DNA of 35,973 bases from Rhizobium leguminosarum bv. viciae USDA 2370 (GTDB lineage: Bacteria > Pseudomonadota > Alphaproteobacteria > Rhizobiales > Rhizobiaceae). Both the position numbers and the translations under genes were made by a program. This document shows positions 1-7,548 of the stretch, piece by piece (the stretch's first letter is position 1; each line of letters starts with the position of its first letter). The stretch covers positions 1 through 35,973 of the forward strand of contig NZ_MRDL01000033.1 of assembly GCF_002008365.1 (NCBI RefSeq). Direction: 5' to 3'. Under the pieces are notes generated by a model. The model did not search any database, had not been told where the DNA came from, and saw only the letters and a program-made list of their open reading frames with translations.

Positions 1-63
1 GGCTGCTCCATCGACTGCGCGAGCCACCGCGAAGGCGACGAGCCATCGCACATCGACAACTAA
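1..63 (+). CDS. C-terminal end of a gene entering from the left
   Basis: Frame 1 is open from the first base and ends at TAA (61-63), giving 20 residues rich in Asp, His, Ser and Cys (GCSID at the start, SHIDN at the end). It is followed at once by a RIME-like intergenic repeat, which fits a real gene end. The piece is too short to assign a family, and it could be a chance open frame. Confidence 0.35.
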   Translation, partial: GCSIDCASHREGDEPSHIDN

Positions 64-70
64 GTTAGCG

Positions 71-170
71 CCTATGGGGCTTGACCCGAGGATCCACTCT
101 GGCCTCCTCAATCAGCAGCGGGCATGGATCCCAGGCTCAGGGCCTGGGATGACCGAGGGTGGGGGCGGGC
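71..170. repeat. RIME-like two-hairpin intergenic repeat, copy 1
   Basis: Two palindromes lie in tandem: GGGCTTGACCCGAGG near 77 and CCCAGGCTCAGGGCCTGGG at about 130. They are joined by a spacer ending in AGCAGCGGGCATGGAT. The same arrangement recurs at 1829-1925, 25708-25808 and 27917-28020, with half copies at 14570-14604 and 26406-26450. The layout and size (about 100 bp) match what is known of the rhizobial RIME1 family. Membership is inferred. Confidence 0.75.
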
Positions 171-291
171 TTTCGATAACCAAAGCGGTAGAGGGTGAGG
201 CTTGAGGCTGATTACCGCTACAATCAGGTGGCGCCAGGAACCACATGATAGTGCATCGCCCACGCCTGTCGGTGAAAGCGGCCGATCGTGC

Positions 292-612
292 TCAAGTTGA
301 GATCGCGGCAAGAGCAATCAGGGTGACAAAGACACTGAGCGGCGCCAGGTGTGCATGGTCGCGATGGCGTAGAACCGTGAAAACCGCAGCCCCGATGATG
401 ACCGCCCCAAGCCCCAGGCCGACAATGCGGCTGGCAGGAAGCGCAATCAGGACGGCGCTCGATATCTCCAGCCCACCCGTCACGATACCCCACCAGCGCG
501 GGTAGCCCCACCGAGCGAATTCGCTTCGCGTCCCCGCCGTGCCGATGGCGTTGACGAGACCTGCGCCAGCGAAGGCGACAACCAGGAACCAGATGGAAAG
601 AACGTGAACCAT
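292..612 (-). CDS. DoxX-like small integral membrane protein
   Basis: A 106-residue hydrophobic protein with about four membrane segments (near residues 4-22, 40-58, 63-80 and 88-104). Its Gly-rich first helix and the segment FARWGYPRWWGIVTGGLE resemble the DoxX_2 family, small inner-membrane proteins of poorly defined redox-related function. Its start lies one base beyond the stop of the DUF4267-like gene at 614-994, so the two are probably co-transcribed and translationally coupled. The divergent TetR regulator at 1118 and its operators presumably control both. The family is moderately certain; the function is unknown. Confidence 0.75.
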   Translation of the reverse strand: MVHVLSIWFLVVAFAGAGLVNAIGTAGTRSEFARWGYPRWWGIVTGGLEISSAVLIALPASRIVGLGLGAVIIGAAVFTVLRHRDHAHLAPLSVFVTLIALAAIST

Positions 613-613
613 C

Positions 614-994
614 TTAGTGCGCCCCGATCATCATGGGGATGGCGACCAGCACCATGATCACCGCCGTCAGGCCGTGAATGCCGAAGGCGCTCTTGGTGGA
701 GCCTTTCGCTGCGAGAACGAGCAGCATGTCGCCCGCAGGGATCATCGCTTCGATCAAAAGCACGATGCCGACCTCCCGTTGGGCGCCCCACACCATGAAC
801 GCCAGCACGAGTAATCCCGCGACGATATCGCGAACACCCTTGAGGCGGAGCCACCAAGCGACGTTTGGGCCATCTTCGGGAAGCGGCAGGCCGAAACTGC
901 GCATCGTGGTCATCGGGCTCGCAATATAGCTGGTGCCGATCACGATAATAGCGAGGGCAAGCAGCAACCCGGCCCCGTTGGCAAACCAAAGCAT
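614..994 (-). CDS. DUF4267-like small membrane protein
   Basis: 126 residues with four predicted membrane helices (about 5-25, 52-72, 75-95 and 102-122). The N-terminal helix is followed by SYIASPMTTMRSFGLP, and RLKGVRDIVAGLL opens the second helix. This pattern is typical of DUF4267 proteins, which often sit beside TetR regulators. The start ATG is preceded by AAGGA eight bases upstream. It is the first gene of a two-gene operon with the DoxX-like gene and is transcribed away from the TetR gene at 1118. Two TetR-type palindromes lie 31-65 bases upstream of its start. No biochemical role can be read from the sequence. Confidence 0.75.
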   Translation of the reverse strand: MLWFANGAGLLLALAIIVIGTSYIASPMTTMRSFGLPLPEDGPNVAWWLRLKGVRDIVAGLLVLAFMVWGAQREVGIVLLIEAMIPAGDMLLVLAAKGSTKSAFGIHGLTAVIMVLVAIPMMIGAH

Positions 995-1024
995 GAGACA
1001 ATCCTTCTATCGTTGGTACAAAAT

Positions 1025-1060
1025 CTAGCACTGCTAGATAAAATGCCTTAGCATTGCTAG
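1025..1060. promoter_or_regulatory. Paired TetR operators in the DUF4267/TetR divergent promoter
   Basis: CTAGCACTGCTAG (1025-1037) and TTAGCATTGCTAG (1048-1060) are near-palindromes matching at 11 of 13 positions, with centres 23 bp apart. The second overlaps the likely -35 (TTGCTA, 1054-1059) of the TetR gene. This fits autorepression and control of the divergent membrane-protein operon. The palindromes are visible; binding is inferred. Confidence 0.65.
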
Positions 1061-1081
1061 TTAGTCAAGCATTGGTATAAT
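1054..1081 (+). promoter_or_regulatory. Candidate sigma-70 promoter of the TetR gene
   Basis: TTGCTA (1054-1059) and a perfect TATAAT (1076-1081) are separated by 16 bp. The start codon lies 36 bases further on. The -35 lies inside the second TetR palindrome. Confidence 0.55.
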
Positions 1082-1117
1082 CTTTGATGGGTGCTGGCCC
1101 TGCATGGAGATTGAGCA

Positions 1118-1711
1118 ATGGGGATCGCAGAGCGAAAAAGTCGGGAAAGGGCAGGGCGCGAAGAGCGCATTGTCGCGGCAGCACGCGCCGTCGCGGAGAG
1201 TGAAGGGTGGGATGCCGTGACGATCCGCCGCCTGGCGAAGGAAATCGAATACAGCCAGCCAATCCTCTATTCGCATTTCGCCAACAGGGACGCCATCGTT
1301 GCCGCGGTTGCAGTCGAGGGCTTCAAGGAGCTCGCAACCGTTCTTCGGGAAGCGGCAGGCGGGGCGAACGGGCGACGAGATGCCCTCATGGACGTTGCCA
1401 TGGCCTATTTTGCCTTCGCGCTCAGTCGCCCAGCACTCTACCAGGCCATGTTTATCCTGCCGACCCAACTGCAGTTCGCCGAGGCCGAAACGAGATCGGA
1501 ACTTCGGGCCGGTTTCGACGCCATTGCCGCAGCCGTGTCTCCGTTTTGTGCGGATGTGGAGATCGTGACCGAGACCTTCTGGGCAGCCCTTCATGGGCTT
1601 GCCGAGCTCGAACGTTCAGGCCGCATCAGGCCCGGCATGCGTGACAAACGCATCGCGCTTGTTGTTCAGGCGATCGTGGATGCGGGAAGCAACGCGCCCA
1701 GTCGCGGCTGA
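1118..1711 (+). CDS. TetR/AcrR-family transcriptional regulator (WHG-type C-terminal domain)
   Basis: 197 residues. Residues about 18-65 form the TetR helix-turn-helix (VAESEGWDAVTIRRLAKEIE, then QPILYSHFANRDAIVAAVA). The C-terminal half, with FALSRPALYQAMFI and TETFWAALHGLAELERSGR, is the WHG/TetR_C_13-like ligand domain. The length is normal for the family. ATG 1118 is taken as start because the DNA-binding domain begins soon after it and a weak GGAGA lies upstream. It is divergent from the DUF4267/DoxX operon, and two matching palindromes sit between them, so it probably represses itself and that operon. The ligand is unknown. Confidence 0.9.
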   Translation: MGIAERKSRERAGREERIVAAARAVAESEGWDAVTIRRLAKEIEYSQPILYSHFANRDAIVAAVAVEGFKELATVLREAAGGANGRRDALMDVAMAYFAFALSRPALYQAMFILPTQLQFAEAETRSELRAGFDAIAAAVSPFCADVEIVTETFWAALHGLAELERSGRIRPGMRDKRIALVVQAIVDAGSNAPSRG

Positions 1712-2169
1712 TGACATCAGTCGCTTGGCGCATCGGCTACCGGATGTGGACTGCGCATCTTCAACGGAGAGCTGTCGCCGGTCACCGCCGGATCCGTTGC
1801 TGTCCTTGCTCCACACGCCACCCCACGCTCCGTCTTCCTCGGGCTTGACCCGAGGATCCACTCCCGTCTCGATCAGCAGCGGGCAGGGACCCCAGGCTCA
1901 AGGCCTGGGATGACGGAGGGTGCGAGGTGCCCAAGGATGATTCTGGCTACGGATTTGCAAGGCGCACAACGGGCAACTTCCGGCCCGATGCGGACATCTG
2001 TTCGTTGTCGAGGGATGCGGCTGCTTTGCGCCCTCATGTCGGCCATAGAGGGCGGCTTCGCAGCTTCCTGAAAGCAGATCTTGCTGGAGGTCGTCGTTGC
2101 GCCGGCACTGGCTATTTCATCCTCTGTGCAAATGGCGGCAACAGGTTCAAGATCGGAGATTAATCACCG
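1712..2169. other. Intergenic stretch with a RIME-like repeat and no recognisable gene
   Basis: 458 bases between the TetR stop and the stop of the convergent cyclase gene. The middle is a RIME-like repeat (1829-1925). The open frames in 1927-2160 lack a ribosome site and resemble nothing I know, so none is called. Confidence 0.5.
1829..1925. repeat. RIME-like two-hairpin intergenic repeat, copy 2
   Basis: It contains CTCGGGCTTGACCCGAG and CCCAGGCTCAAGGCCTGGG, joined by GATCAGCAGCGGGCA. The order and spacing match copy 1. It lies between two convergent genes and may help end their transcripts. Confidence 0.75.
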
Positions 2170-3942
2170 TCATTGTACGACACCGGCCTTGCGTAGCCCC
2201 TCCACGACGAGCTCGAAATCGGCGGGGTTCTTGAAGGGCAAGACTTTGCGACGGTATTCCAGGGAGTAGTCGGGATTGACGCGCATCACCTCTTGCCACG
2301 TCGCGCGAGCCTCTTCGAAACGGCCGAGGTGCCCGTAACAGGCGGCCAGAAGCGCGCGTGAGACATCGGTGACGGGGTTGCGGCTCACGCGCTGCAGCAA
2401 CAGTTCGACGGCCTCTTCGTACCTTCCCAGTGGAAACAAGGCCAAGGCCTGAAAGTGAAGAACGACATCCGGAAAATACGGGTTCAGGACCCTCGCCCGA
2501 TCGAAATAGGCGAGTGCCTCCTCGGATCTGCCTGAATAGATGAGTGCCTCGCCGAGGCCGACATGCCCTTCGGCGAAGTTCGGATTGAGGACGATCGCAC
2601 GCTCGGCCTCGCTGATGGCTCTATCGTGCTGTCGCGAGTAAAGCTTGACCACACTCAGTGCCCAGTGCGCCACGGGATCGCTATCATCCCGCGCTACCGC
2701 CAGGGTCGCCGCCTCTTCGGCTTGCTCGATCGAGCGCTGCGGCAACGCGCTCCACCGGTTCAGGTAGTCGAGTCCGTGGGTAAGGGCGAGGAAGGCGTGC
2801 GCCGAGGCGAAGTTCGGGTCCAGTTCGACGGCACGTTGCAAAAGGTCGCGGGCGTCGCTGTTCGTTTGCTTCGTCAGCCGGTGCCACAGCTCCCGGCCAC
2901 GCAAGAAGCAGTCATACGCCTCGGGGTGCCGCGTCTGCCCCGGCGCAAGTCTTTGCCGATCGCCCTCTGTCAGGTTGACCGCCAGCGCGCCGACGATCTG
3001 CTGAGTGACATCGTCCTGAACCGCGAATATGTCGGTGAGGTCGCGATCGAACCGCTCCGCCCATAAATGCCCGCCGGTGGTCGCGTCGATGAGCTGCGCG
3101 GTGATGCGTACCCTGTTCCCCGATTTGCGTACGCTGCCCTCAAGCACATACCGCACGCCGAGTTTCGTGCCCACCTCCTGCACATGGACGTTCTTGCCCT
3201 TGAAAGTGAACGACGAATTGCGAGCGATGACGAAGAGCTGCGACAGCTTCGATAGCGCCGTGATGATGTCTTCCGAGATGCCGTCGGCGAAGTAGTCCTG
3301 TTCGGCGTCACCGCTCATGTTGGCGAAGGGCAGGACGGCGATCGACAGCTTCGGCAACGCTGCCGTCGCCGGTCGGCTCGTCGCGGTTTCCGAGGTCGCG
3401 GCTGCCTTGGTCGCTGCGCTGCCGACTTGCAGCGAATAGACCCGGATCGGCTCGGCGATGTTCTTGAGCTGCGTGCTGCCGAGATCGCTGACCGAAAGGT
3501 CGAGCCTCGCCTTGACTTGGCGATAGGCATCCTCGGACAGGCAGATCGCGCCCGCCGCGGCGACGCCCTCCAATCGCGAGGCGATGTTGACCCCGTCGCC
3601 CATCAGATCGCCGTCGCTTTCCTCGACGACGTCGCCCAAATGGATACCGATCCGGAACTCGATGCGACGGTCCTGCGGGACGCCGTCATTGCGCTCCACC
3701 ATACCGTTCTGCACCTCAATGGCGCAGCGCACGGCGTCCACCACGCTGCGGAACTCGACCAGCGCACCATCGCCGGTGCGCTTCACCACCCGGCCGTGGT
3801 GCACGGCGATCGTCGGATCGATGAGATCGCTGCGCAGTGTGCGCAACCTCGCCAGGGTGAGGTCCTCGTCAGCGCCGGCAAGCCGACTGTACCCGACCAC
3901 GTCCGCGGCCAGGATTGCAGCCAGCTTTCGGTTCTCGCTCAT
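2170..3942 (-). CDS. Class III adenylate/guanylate cyclase with TolB-like and TPR domains
   Basis: 590 residues. The N-terminal class III cyclase homology domain (about 5-170) keeps the metal aspartates D14 (ILAADVVGYS) and D58 (KRTGDGALVEF), and the transition-state pair N119/R123 (MGDGVNIASRLE). It is therefore predicted to make a cyclic nucleotide. A TolB/FlgO-like domain follows (about 200-325, with IAVLPFANMSGD and YVLEGSVRKSG), then tetratricopeptide repeats to the end (about 350-570). This cytoplasmic cyclase-TolB-TPR design is common and multicopy in rhizobia. The start at 3942 is chosen over an upstream ATG (3987) because AGGAGA lies eight bases before it and MSENRKLAAIL is the usual family start. 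The signal is unknown, and it appears to be monocistronic. Confidence 0.9.
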   Translation of the reverse strand: MSENRKLAAILAADVVGYSRLAGADEDLTLARLRTLRSDLIDPTIAVHHGRVVKRTGDGALVEFRSVVDAVRCAIEVQNGMVERNDGVPQDRRIEFRIGIHLGDVVEESDGDLMGDGVNIASRLEGVAAAGAICLSEDAYRQVKARLDLSVSDLGSTQLKNIAEPIRVYSLQVGSAATKAAATSETATSRPATAALPKLSIAVLPFANMSGDAEQDYFADGISEDIITALSKLSQLFVIARNSSFTFKGKNVHVQEVGTKLGVRYVLEGSVRKSGNRVRITAQLIDATTGGHLWAERFDRDLTDIFAVQDDVTQQIVGALAVNLTEGDRQRLAPGQTRHPEAYDCFLRGRELWHRLTKQTNSDARDLLQRAVELDPNFASAHAFLALTHGLDYLNRWSALPQRSIEQAEEAATLAVARDDSDPVAHWALSVVKLYSRQHDRAISEAERAIVLNPNFAEGHVGLGEALIYSGRSEEALAYFDRARVLNPYFPDVVLHFQALALFPLGRYEEAVELLLQRVSRNPVTDVSRALLAACYGHLGRFEEARATWQEVMRVNPDYSLEYRRKVLPFKNPADFELVVEGLRKAGVVQ

Positions 3943-4117
3943 GGCGCTGTCTCCTAACTTCCACGATAACAGGGAGACAGAGGGCAAGAAAGAAGTTTTA
4001 GCCGCTGCTCAGAGCGATCTTGGTTGGCCATGGCTCATCTGGACGCTGCCGAGTTATAGCCCCACGCAATGACTGCTCTGTCATGGGGCCGAACGGAAGA
4101 TCCCGCCCCCGATCGGC

Positions 4118-4693
4118 TCAGGCCCGCTTCCGTCGCATCTCTGTGACGCTCCGCCAGGCGGCCGAGACCAGGAAATAGAAGGCGCCGAGGCCGGCATAGC
4201 CGGCGATGTTGGCAATGGACGGCGGTTCCGGCATTTGCGCCTGGGCGATGAAGAACGCGCCTGCCACCGCGGATTGGCCGCCGCTGAGGATCATCGCCCA
4301 CTGGCCGCCATTGGTCTTCCAGCGCCGGACAGCGGTTCTAAGCTGCAGCAGGCCGGAAAAGATCGCCCAGAGGCCAAAGACGCCGAGAACCCAGTTCATG
4401 CTCATCGTCAGGGCGACGATCACGGCAGCTGTTGTCACCGCGCTGACGGCGACGTTGATCGCCTGGCTGCGGTTGTTTGCCAGGCCGCCATTGCGCGCTG
4501 CGTCGATGAGGTTCGCGGCTGCATCCCAAGCCGGGTAGAGGATCAGCAATGCCGCCGCGACGGCGAGCGACTGCTGGCCGGCCGTCAAGGCGGCTGCGAC
4601 CCAGATTGCGGAAAAGGCTGCGCGGGTGAAGTAATAGCGCGTCAGCCACTCTTCCCTGTCGCCAGACGCGACGGTGGTTTGATCGTTGCTCAT
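4118..4693 (-). CDS. HdeD/DUF308-like integral membrane protein
   Basis: 191 residues with about six membrane helices between residues 25 and 180, and charged termini (EEWLTRYYFTR at the start, MRRKRA at the end). The repeated small-residue helices and the WAIFSGLLQLRTAVRRWK segment resemble the DUF308/HdeD family, known from acid-stress membrane proteins. The role here is inferred only from that resemblance. ATG 4693 is chosen over 4744 because AGGAAAGAGA lies just upstream and the extra residues are not hydrophobic. It stands alone between the cyclase and the broken secreted-protein gene. Confidence 0.75.
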   Translation of the reverse strand: MSNDQTTVASGDREEWLTRYYFTRAAFSAIWVAAALTAGQQSLAVAAALLILYPAWDAAANLIDAARNGGLANNRSQAINVAVSAVTTAAVIVALTMSMNWVLGVFGLWAIFSGLLQLRTAVRRWKTNGGQWAMILSGGQSAVAGAFFIAQAQMPEPPSIANIAGYAGLGAFYFLVSAAWRSVTEMRRKRA

Positions 4694-4928
4694 TAGGATC
4701 TCTTTCCTGAATGTGATGGTGTTGGTCTGATGGGGGCGGCTCACCGCCGTGAGCGGCGGCGTCCGTCATCGAGATTGGGTTTCATGAGGTTCCCGGAACT
4801 GCCCCAGCACCGACGGGCGGCTGTCGAGACGGTGTTCTCCATCGCTCGAATCCATCGGCTGCAGGCGGCATTCCCTGGTAAATCGCCGGTCGAACCGGGG
4901 GCGGCCCGGCCGACCGGCGACGACGTGG

Positions 4929-5573
4929 TCACATGGGCGGGACCACGCCATTTTTGCCGACAAGCACCTGATGGGCGAGGGGACCCGAGGCAGCTTTCTC
5001 GGCGGGGATGAAGACGACGGCGCTGGGAACGAGATCGTCCTTGCTGGCCGGAGCGATGGTGACGACGGGCGTGCCGTCCGGAATGGCGATCTTCTTTTCC
5101 TTGCCGTGATAGGAGACGGTGACGGTGCGGCCATCGACGCCCTTGACGGCATCGGCCACGGTCGCATTGGTCATGCTGCTGTTGGGCTTGAGGTCCCAGC
5201 CGTAGCTGCCTTCACCGGCCCCTTTCATCGCCGGCGGGAAGATCAGCACCTCAAGCGCGCCGTCGCCACGGCCTGCGCTGGGCAGCGATGCGATGCCGAC
5301 GAAGTCGCCCGGCTTGATGTCGGTGACCGCAGCGTTTGCAACGCTCGCCAGCTTCCAGCCGTCGGCGAGGGTGGCATCGACAGTCTCTCCCTCGCGGGTC
5401 TTCACCGTGAGAGCGGAGCCGCTGTAGCTGACGATGCTGCCCCTGACATGGATCTGCTCGGGCTTCTGGTCTTCGGCCTTCTAGTCTTCGGAATGGACAG
5501 GCGCCGCAGGAAGGGCCGTCGACGCGAGAGTGGTGAGCCCCAGCACGAAGGCGGGGAGAATGTCTTTGATCAT
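4929..5573 (-). pseudogene. Secreted-protein gene interrupted by an amber codon
   Basis: A reading frame of 215 codons starts at ATG 5573 (AGGAAGA upstream) with a typical signal peptide (MIKDILPAFVLGLTTLAST). It is stopped at codon 31 by TAG (complement of 5481-5483) and then continues open for 183 codons in the same frame to TGA at 4929-4931. The stop lies in a 15-bp imperfect tandem repeat: GAAGACTAGAAGGCC is followed by GAAGACCAGAAGCCC, so TAG looks like a C-to-T change of CAG. The remainder has a beta-rich look (RGSIVSYSGSALTVKTREG, GDFVGIASLP, VTVSYHGKEKKIAIPDGTPV), resembling periplasmic DUF5666-type proteins. A GTG at 5405 could restart translation but would lack export. It lies downstream of a TetR gene with a matching operator. 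Confidence 0.75.
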
Positions 5574-5582
5574 GTCGTTCTT

Positions 5583-5597
5583 CCTACTAGTTGGTAG
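5583..5597. promoter_or_regulatory. TetR operator copy upstream of the amber-broken gene
   Basis: CCTACTAGTTGGTAG lies ten bases before the start of the broken secreted-protein gene. It matches 12 of 15 positions of CCTACTGGAAGGTAG, the complement of 6247-6261 before the TetR gene. A shared site implies that the regulator controls itself and the broken gene. Confidence 0.6.
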
Positions 5598-5646
5598 TTT
5601 CACTGAACGTCGTTTGTCGCTCCGGGCTTTTATGCCGCCCGGAGCT

Positions 5647-6246
5647 CTATTGAGCGGCGGTCGGAGACAGCCGCTGCAAGGTGGGGGTCAGAATGGTGGC
5701 GAAGATCTCCGGCGCACCGTAAGCGCGGGCTGAAAGCATGGCGCCATGGACGGTGGCCATGAAGGCTTCAGCCTCGACGCGCGGTTCGCTCGACAGTTTC
5801 AAGCTCCCGTCCTGAGCGCCCCGTTCCATCACCGAGGTCAGCCATGTCGACACAAAGCGGAAGAAAGCCTTGACTTCGCCTGCGACCTCCGGCGGCAGCG
5901 CCGGCAGTTCGCTTGCCAGCAGGGCGCAGACGCAAAACGGCCGGCTGGCGTCCTCGATGCACTGGGCCCAGTGGCCCGCATAGGTTTGGAGGAGCGCCAG
6001 CGGATTTCGCACCTGTTGCTCCAGGCCGGCGATCCCCGCCTCGGCATCCTCGCGATATCGCACGACAAGCGTGCGCACCAGGTCGGTCTTGCTGGGAAAA
6101 TGGTGATGGATGCTGGCCTTGCGGATGCCGACGACGGCAGCAATATCGGCATAGCTGAAGCCGTTATAGCCTCCGGTCATGATCAGCGCTCGGGCGGAGG
6201 CCAGGATTTCGTCGGAGGTCGTCAAAACATTGCTCATGGATTTCAT
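5647..6246 (-). CDS. TetR/AcrR-family transcriptional regulator
   Basis: 199 residues. The N-terminal helix-turn-helix spans residues about 10-58 (ILASARALIMTGGYNGFSYA, then VVGIRKASIHHHFPSKTDLV). The C-terminal half (about 85-195) has CIEDASRPFCVCALLASELP, as in regulators that respond to electrophiles or small toxic compounds. Two starts are possible, ATG 6246 (nearly touching the operator) or ATG 6237 (MSNVLTTSDEIL); the longer is listed. It is co-directional with the amber-broken gene 73 bases downstream. The operator motif occurs before both, so autoregulation is likely. Confidence 0.88.
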   Translation of the reverse strand: MKSMSNVLTTSDEILASARALIMTGGYNGFSYADIAAVVGIRKASIHHHFPSKTDLVRTLVVRYREDAEAGIAGLEQQVRNPLALLQTYAGHWAQCIEDASRPFCVCALLASELPALPPEVAGEVKAFFRFVSTWLTSVMERGAQDGSLKLSSEPRVEAEAFMATVHGAMLSARAYGAPEIFATILTPTLQRLSPTAAQ

Positions 6247-6261
6247 CTACCTTCCAGTAGG
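6247..6261. promoter_or_regulatory. TetR operator upstream of its own gene
   Basis: CTACCTTCCAGTAGG abuts the ATG at 6246. It is an imperfect palindrome and its complement matches the site at 5583-5597 at 12 of 15 positions. Confidence 0.6.
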
Positions 6262-6268
6262 AAGGCTG

Positions 6269-6326
6269 TCAAGCGGAAAGCAGATTTTCTGCCGTCAGCG
6301 GTCATCGAGACGGTGACAGGCTTCAC
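6269..6326. repeat. Segment similar to the 3' end of the SDR gene at 7837
   Basis: About 58 bases align with 7811-7869 with roughly 50 identities and one gap (shared GCGGAAA, TTCTGCCGTCAG and TCGAGACGGT blocks). The second copy spans the last codons, stop and downstream flank of the SDR gene. Here no gene is attached, so this is either a relic of a lost SDR end or a small intergenic repeat. Confidence 0.5.
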
Positions 6327-6373
6327 CTTGACTCTGGTGAAAGCGATGGCGGCATCGGTTGTAGCGACCGGCC

Positions 6374-6409
6374 TTGACTCGCCTCGAATACCCAGAACAT
6401 AATCAGAAC
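6374..6409 (+). promoter_or_regulatory. LexA (SOS) box and promoter of the SRAP operon
   Basis: GAAC (6395-6398), seven bases, GAAC (6406-6409) is the alphaproteobacterial LexA box. It lies over the -10 of a promoter with TTGACT (6374-6379), 18 bp and CATAAT (6398-6403). The extended site CAGAACATAATCAGAACATC differs at one base from the one at 20539-20558. LexA binding here would block initiation until DNA damage. Confidence 0.85.
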
Positions 6410-6435
6410 ATCTAATATGCGGGATGGAGTTCCGG

Positions 6436-7155
6436 ATGTGCGGTCGCGTCTATATCAAGACATCGCTTGAGGAGTTGGTGCGCAATTTCGCCTTCGCAGA
6501 GCGGGGCGCGATCGATGCGCTCGGGAACCGATTTCCGCGCTACAACGGCGCGCCGACGCTGGATTATCCGATCATCATTCGCGATATGGTCCGCGAGCCT
6601 GATGTCATGGGGCCGGTGTTCGCCTCGGCGCGCTGGGGTCTGATGCCGGCATGGATGAAGCCGGGTGGGCGGCCGCCGCCGATCAATGCGCGCTGCGAGG
6701 GCATCAGTACCAACGGCCTGTTCCGCTCGGCCTACAGGTCGCGCCGCTGCCTGGTGCCGATCAACGGCTTCTTCGAGTGGAAGGATATCTTCGGCACGGG
6801 CAAGAACAAGCAGCCCTATGCGATCGCCATGGCTGACGGCTCGCCCTTTGCGCTCGCCGGCATCTGGGAGATTTGGCGCAGCCCGGAAGGCGTCGACATC
6901 AGAAACTTCGCAATCGTCACCTGCGAGCCGAATGCGATGATGGCGCAGATCCATGACCGCATGCCGGTCGTCCTGCACCGCGAAGACTACGAGCGCTGGC
7001 TATCTCAGGAGCCTGATCCGGCAGACCTGATGAAGCCGTTCCCGGCGGAGCTGATGACCATGTGGCCGATCGGCCGCAATGTGGGTTCGCCCAAGAATGA
7101 CACGGCTGACATCATCGATCCGATCGACCCCGATCCGGAACCGACGCTGATCTGA
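6436..7155 (+). CDS. SOS response-associated peptidase (SRAP/YedK/HMCES family)
   Basis: 239 residues. The family's self-processed catalytic Cys2 follows the initiator Met (MCGRVYIK). The other family residues are present: N38 in RYNGAPT, the PINARCEGI motif (N84, R86, E88), E114 in GFFEWK and H173 in QIHDRMPV. SRAP proteins bind abasic sites in single-stranded DNA and form a thiazolidine crosslink through Cys2, shielding the lesion at forks. The start at 6436 rather than the in-frame ATG at 6424 is required to expose Cys2. A LexA box sits 27 bases upstream, so SOS induction is expected. Two small genes follow, apparently in the same transcript. Confidence 0.95.
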   Translation: MCGRVYIKTSLEELVRNFAFAERGAIDALGNRFPRYNGAPTLDYPIIIRDMVREPDVMGPVFASARWGLMPAWMKPGGRPPPINARCEGISTNGLFRSAYRSRRCLVPINGFFEWKDIFGTGKNKQPYAIAMADGSPFALAGIWEIWRSPEGVDIRNFAIVTCEPNAMMAQIHDRMPVVLHREDYERWLSQEPDPADLMKPFPAELMTMWPIGRNVGSPKNDTADIIDPIDPDPEPTLI

Positions 7156-7230
7156 ATTCACCGGCTCGGGCGGGAGCCATCCATCAACCATGCGGTCAAA
7201 GGGATACCTCGCGAGAGGACAGGACCACGC

Positions 7231-7548
7231 ATGCCAGAACAAATCACATGGAAATCGTGGGAACATGTCAGTGGCCGGGAAATCAAATACAAATGGCGGC
7301 ACGCCTGGAAAGAGAAACCCGGCGACGATTACGTCGCTTTTGACGGCGATACCCAGATCGGCAGGATATTCCGCTCACAGGCGGGCGGAGGGATCGATAA
7401 TCGATGGTTCTGGATCGTGGCGGCTGACGGCAGCCATCGATTGGATTGGCCATCGGCCGGATACGAGGACAGTGCCTATGTCGCCTCAAGGCGGCTGGAA
7501 ATGATCTATGAGAGCATCAAGAGCGGGAAACGGAGGACGCACCCATGA
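7231..7548 (+). CDS. Uncharacterised small protein, second gene of the SRAP SOS operon
   Basis: 105 residues, soluble and unusually rich in Trp (W7, W10 and others; ITWKSWEHVSG, KYKWRHAWKEKPG). The central part (about 30-95, with VAFDGDTQIGRIFRSQ, NRWFWIVAADG and YVASRRLEMIYESI) has the look of a compact beta-sheet domain closed by a helix. I do not recognise a named family. It starts 75 bases after the SRAP stop with no evident terminator between, and its TGA overlaps the ATG of the next gene (7545). Co-expression with SRAP under LexA is the best clue to its role. Confidence 0.75.
   Translation: MPEQITWKSWEHVSGREIKYKWRHAWKEKPGDDYVAFDGDTQIGRIFRSQAGGGIDNRWFWIVAADGSHRLDWPSAGYEDSAYVASRRLEMIYESIKSGKRRTHP

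Noticed and set aside
1927..2163. 78-codon plus-strand frame after the repeat
   Set aside because: No start signal and no similarity I recognise; it begins inside the flank of a RIME-like element.
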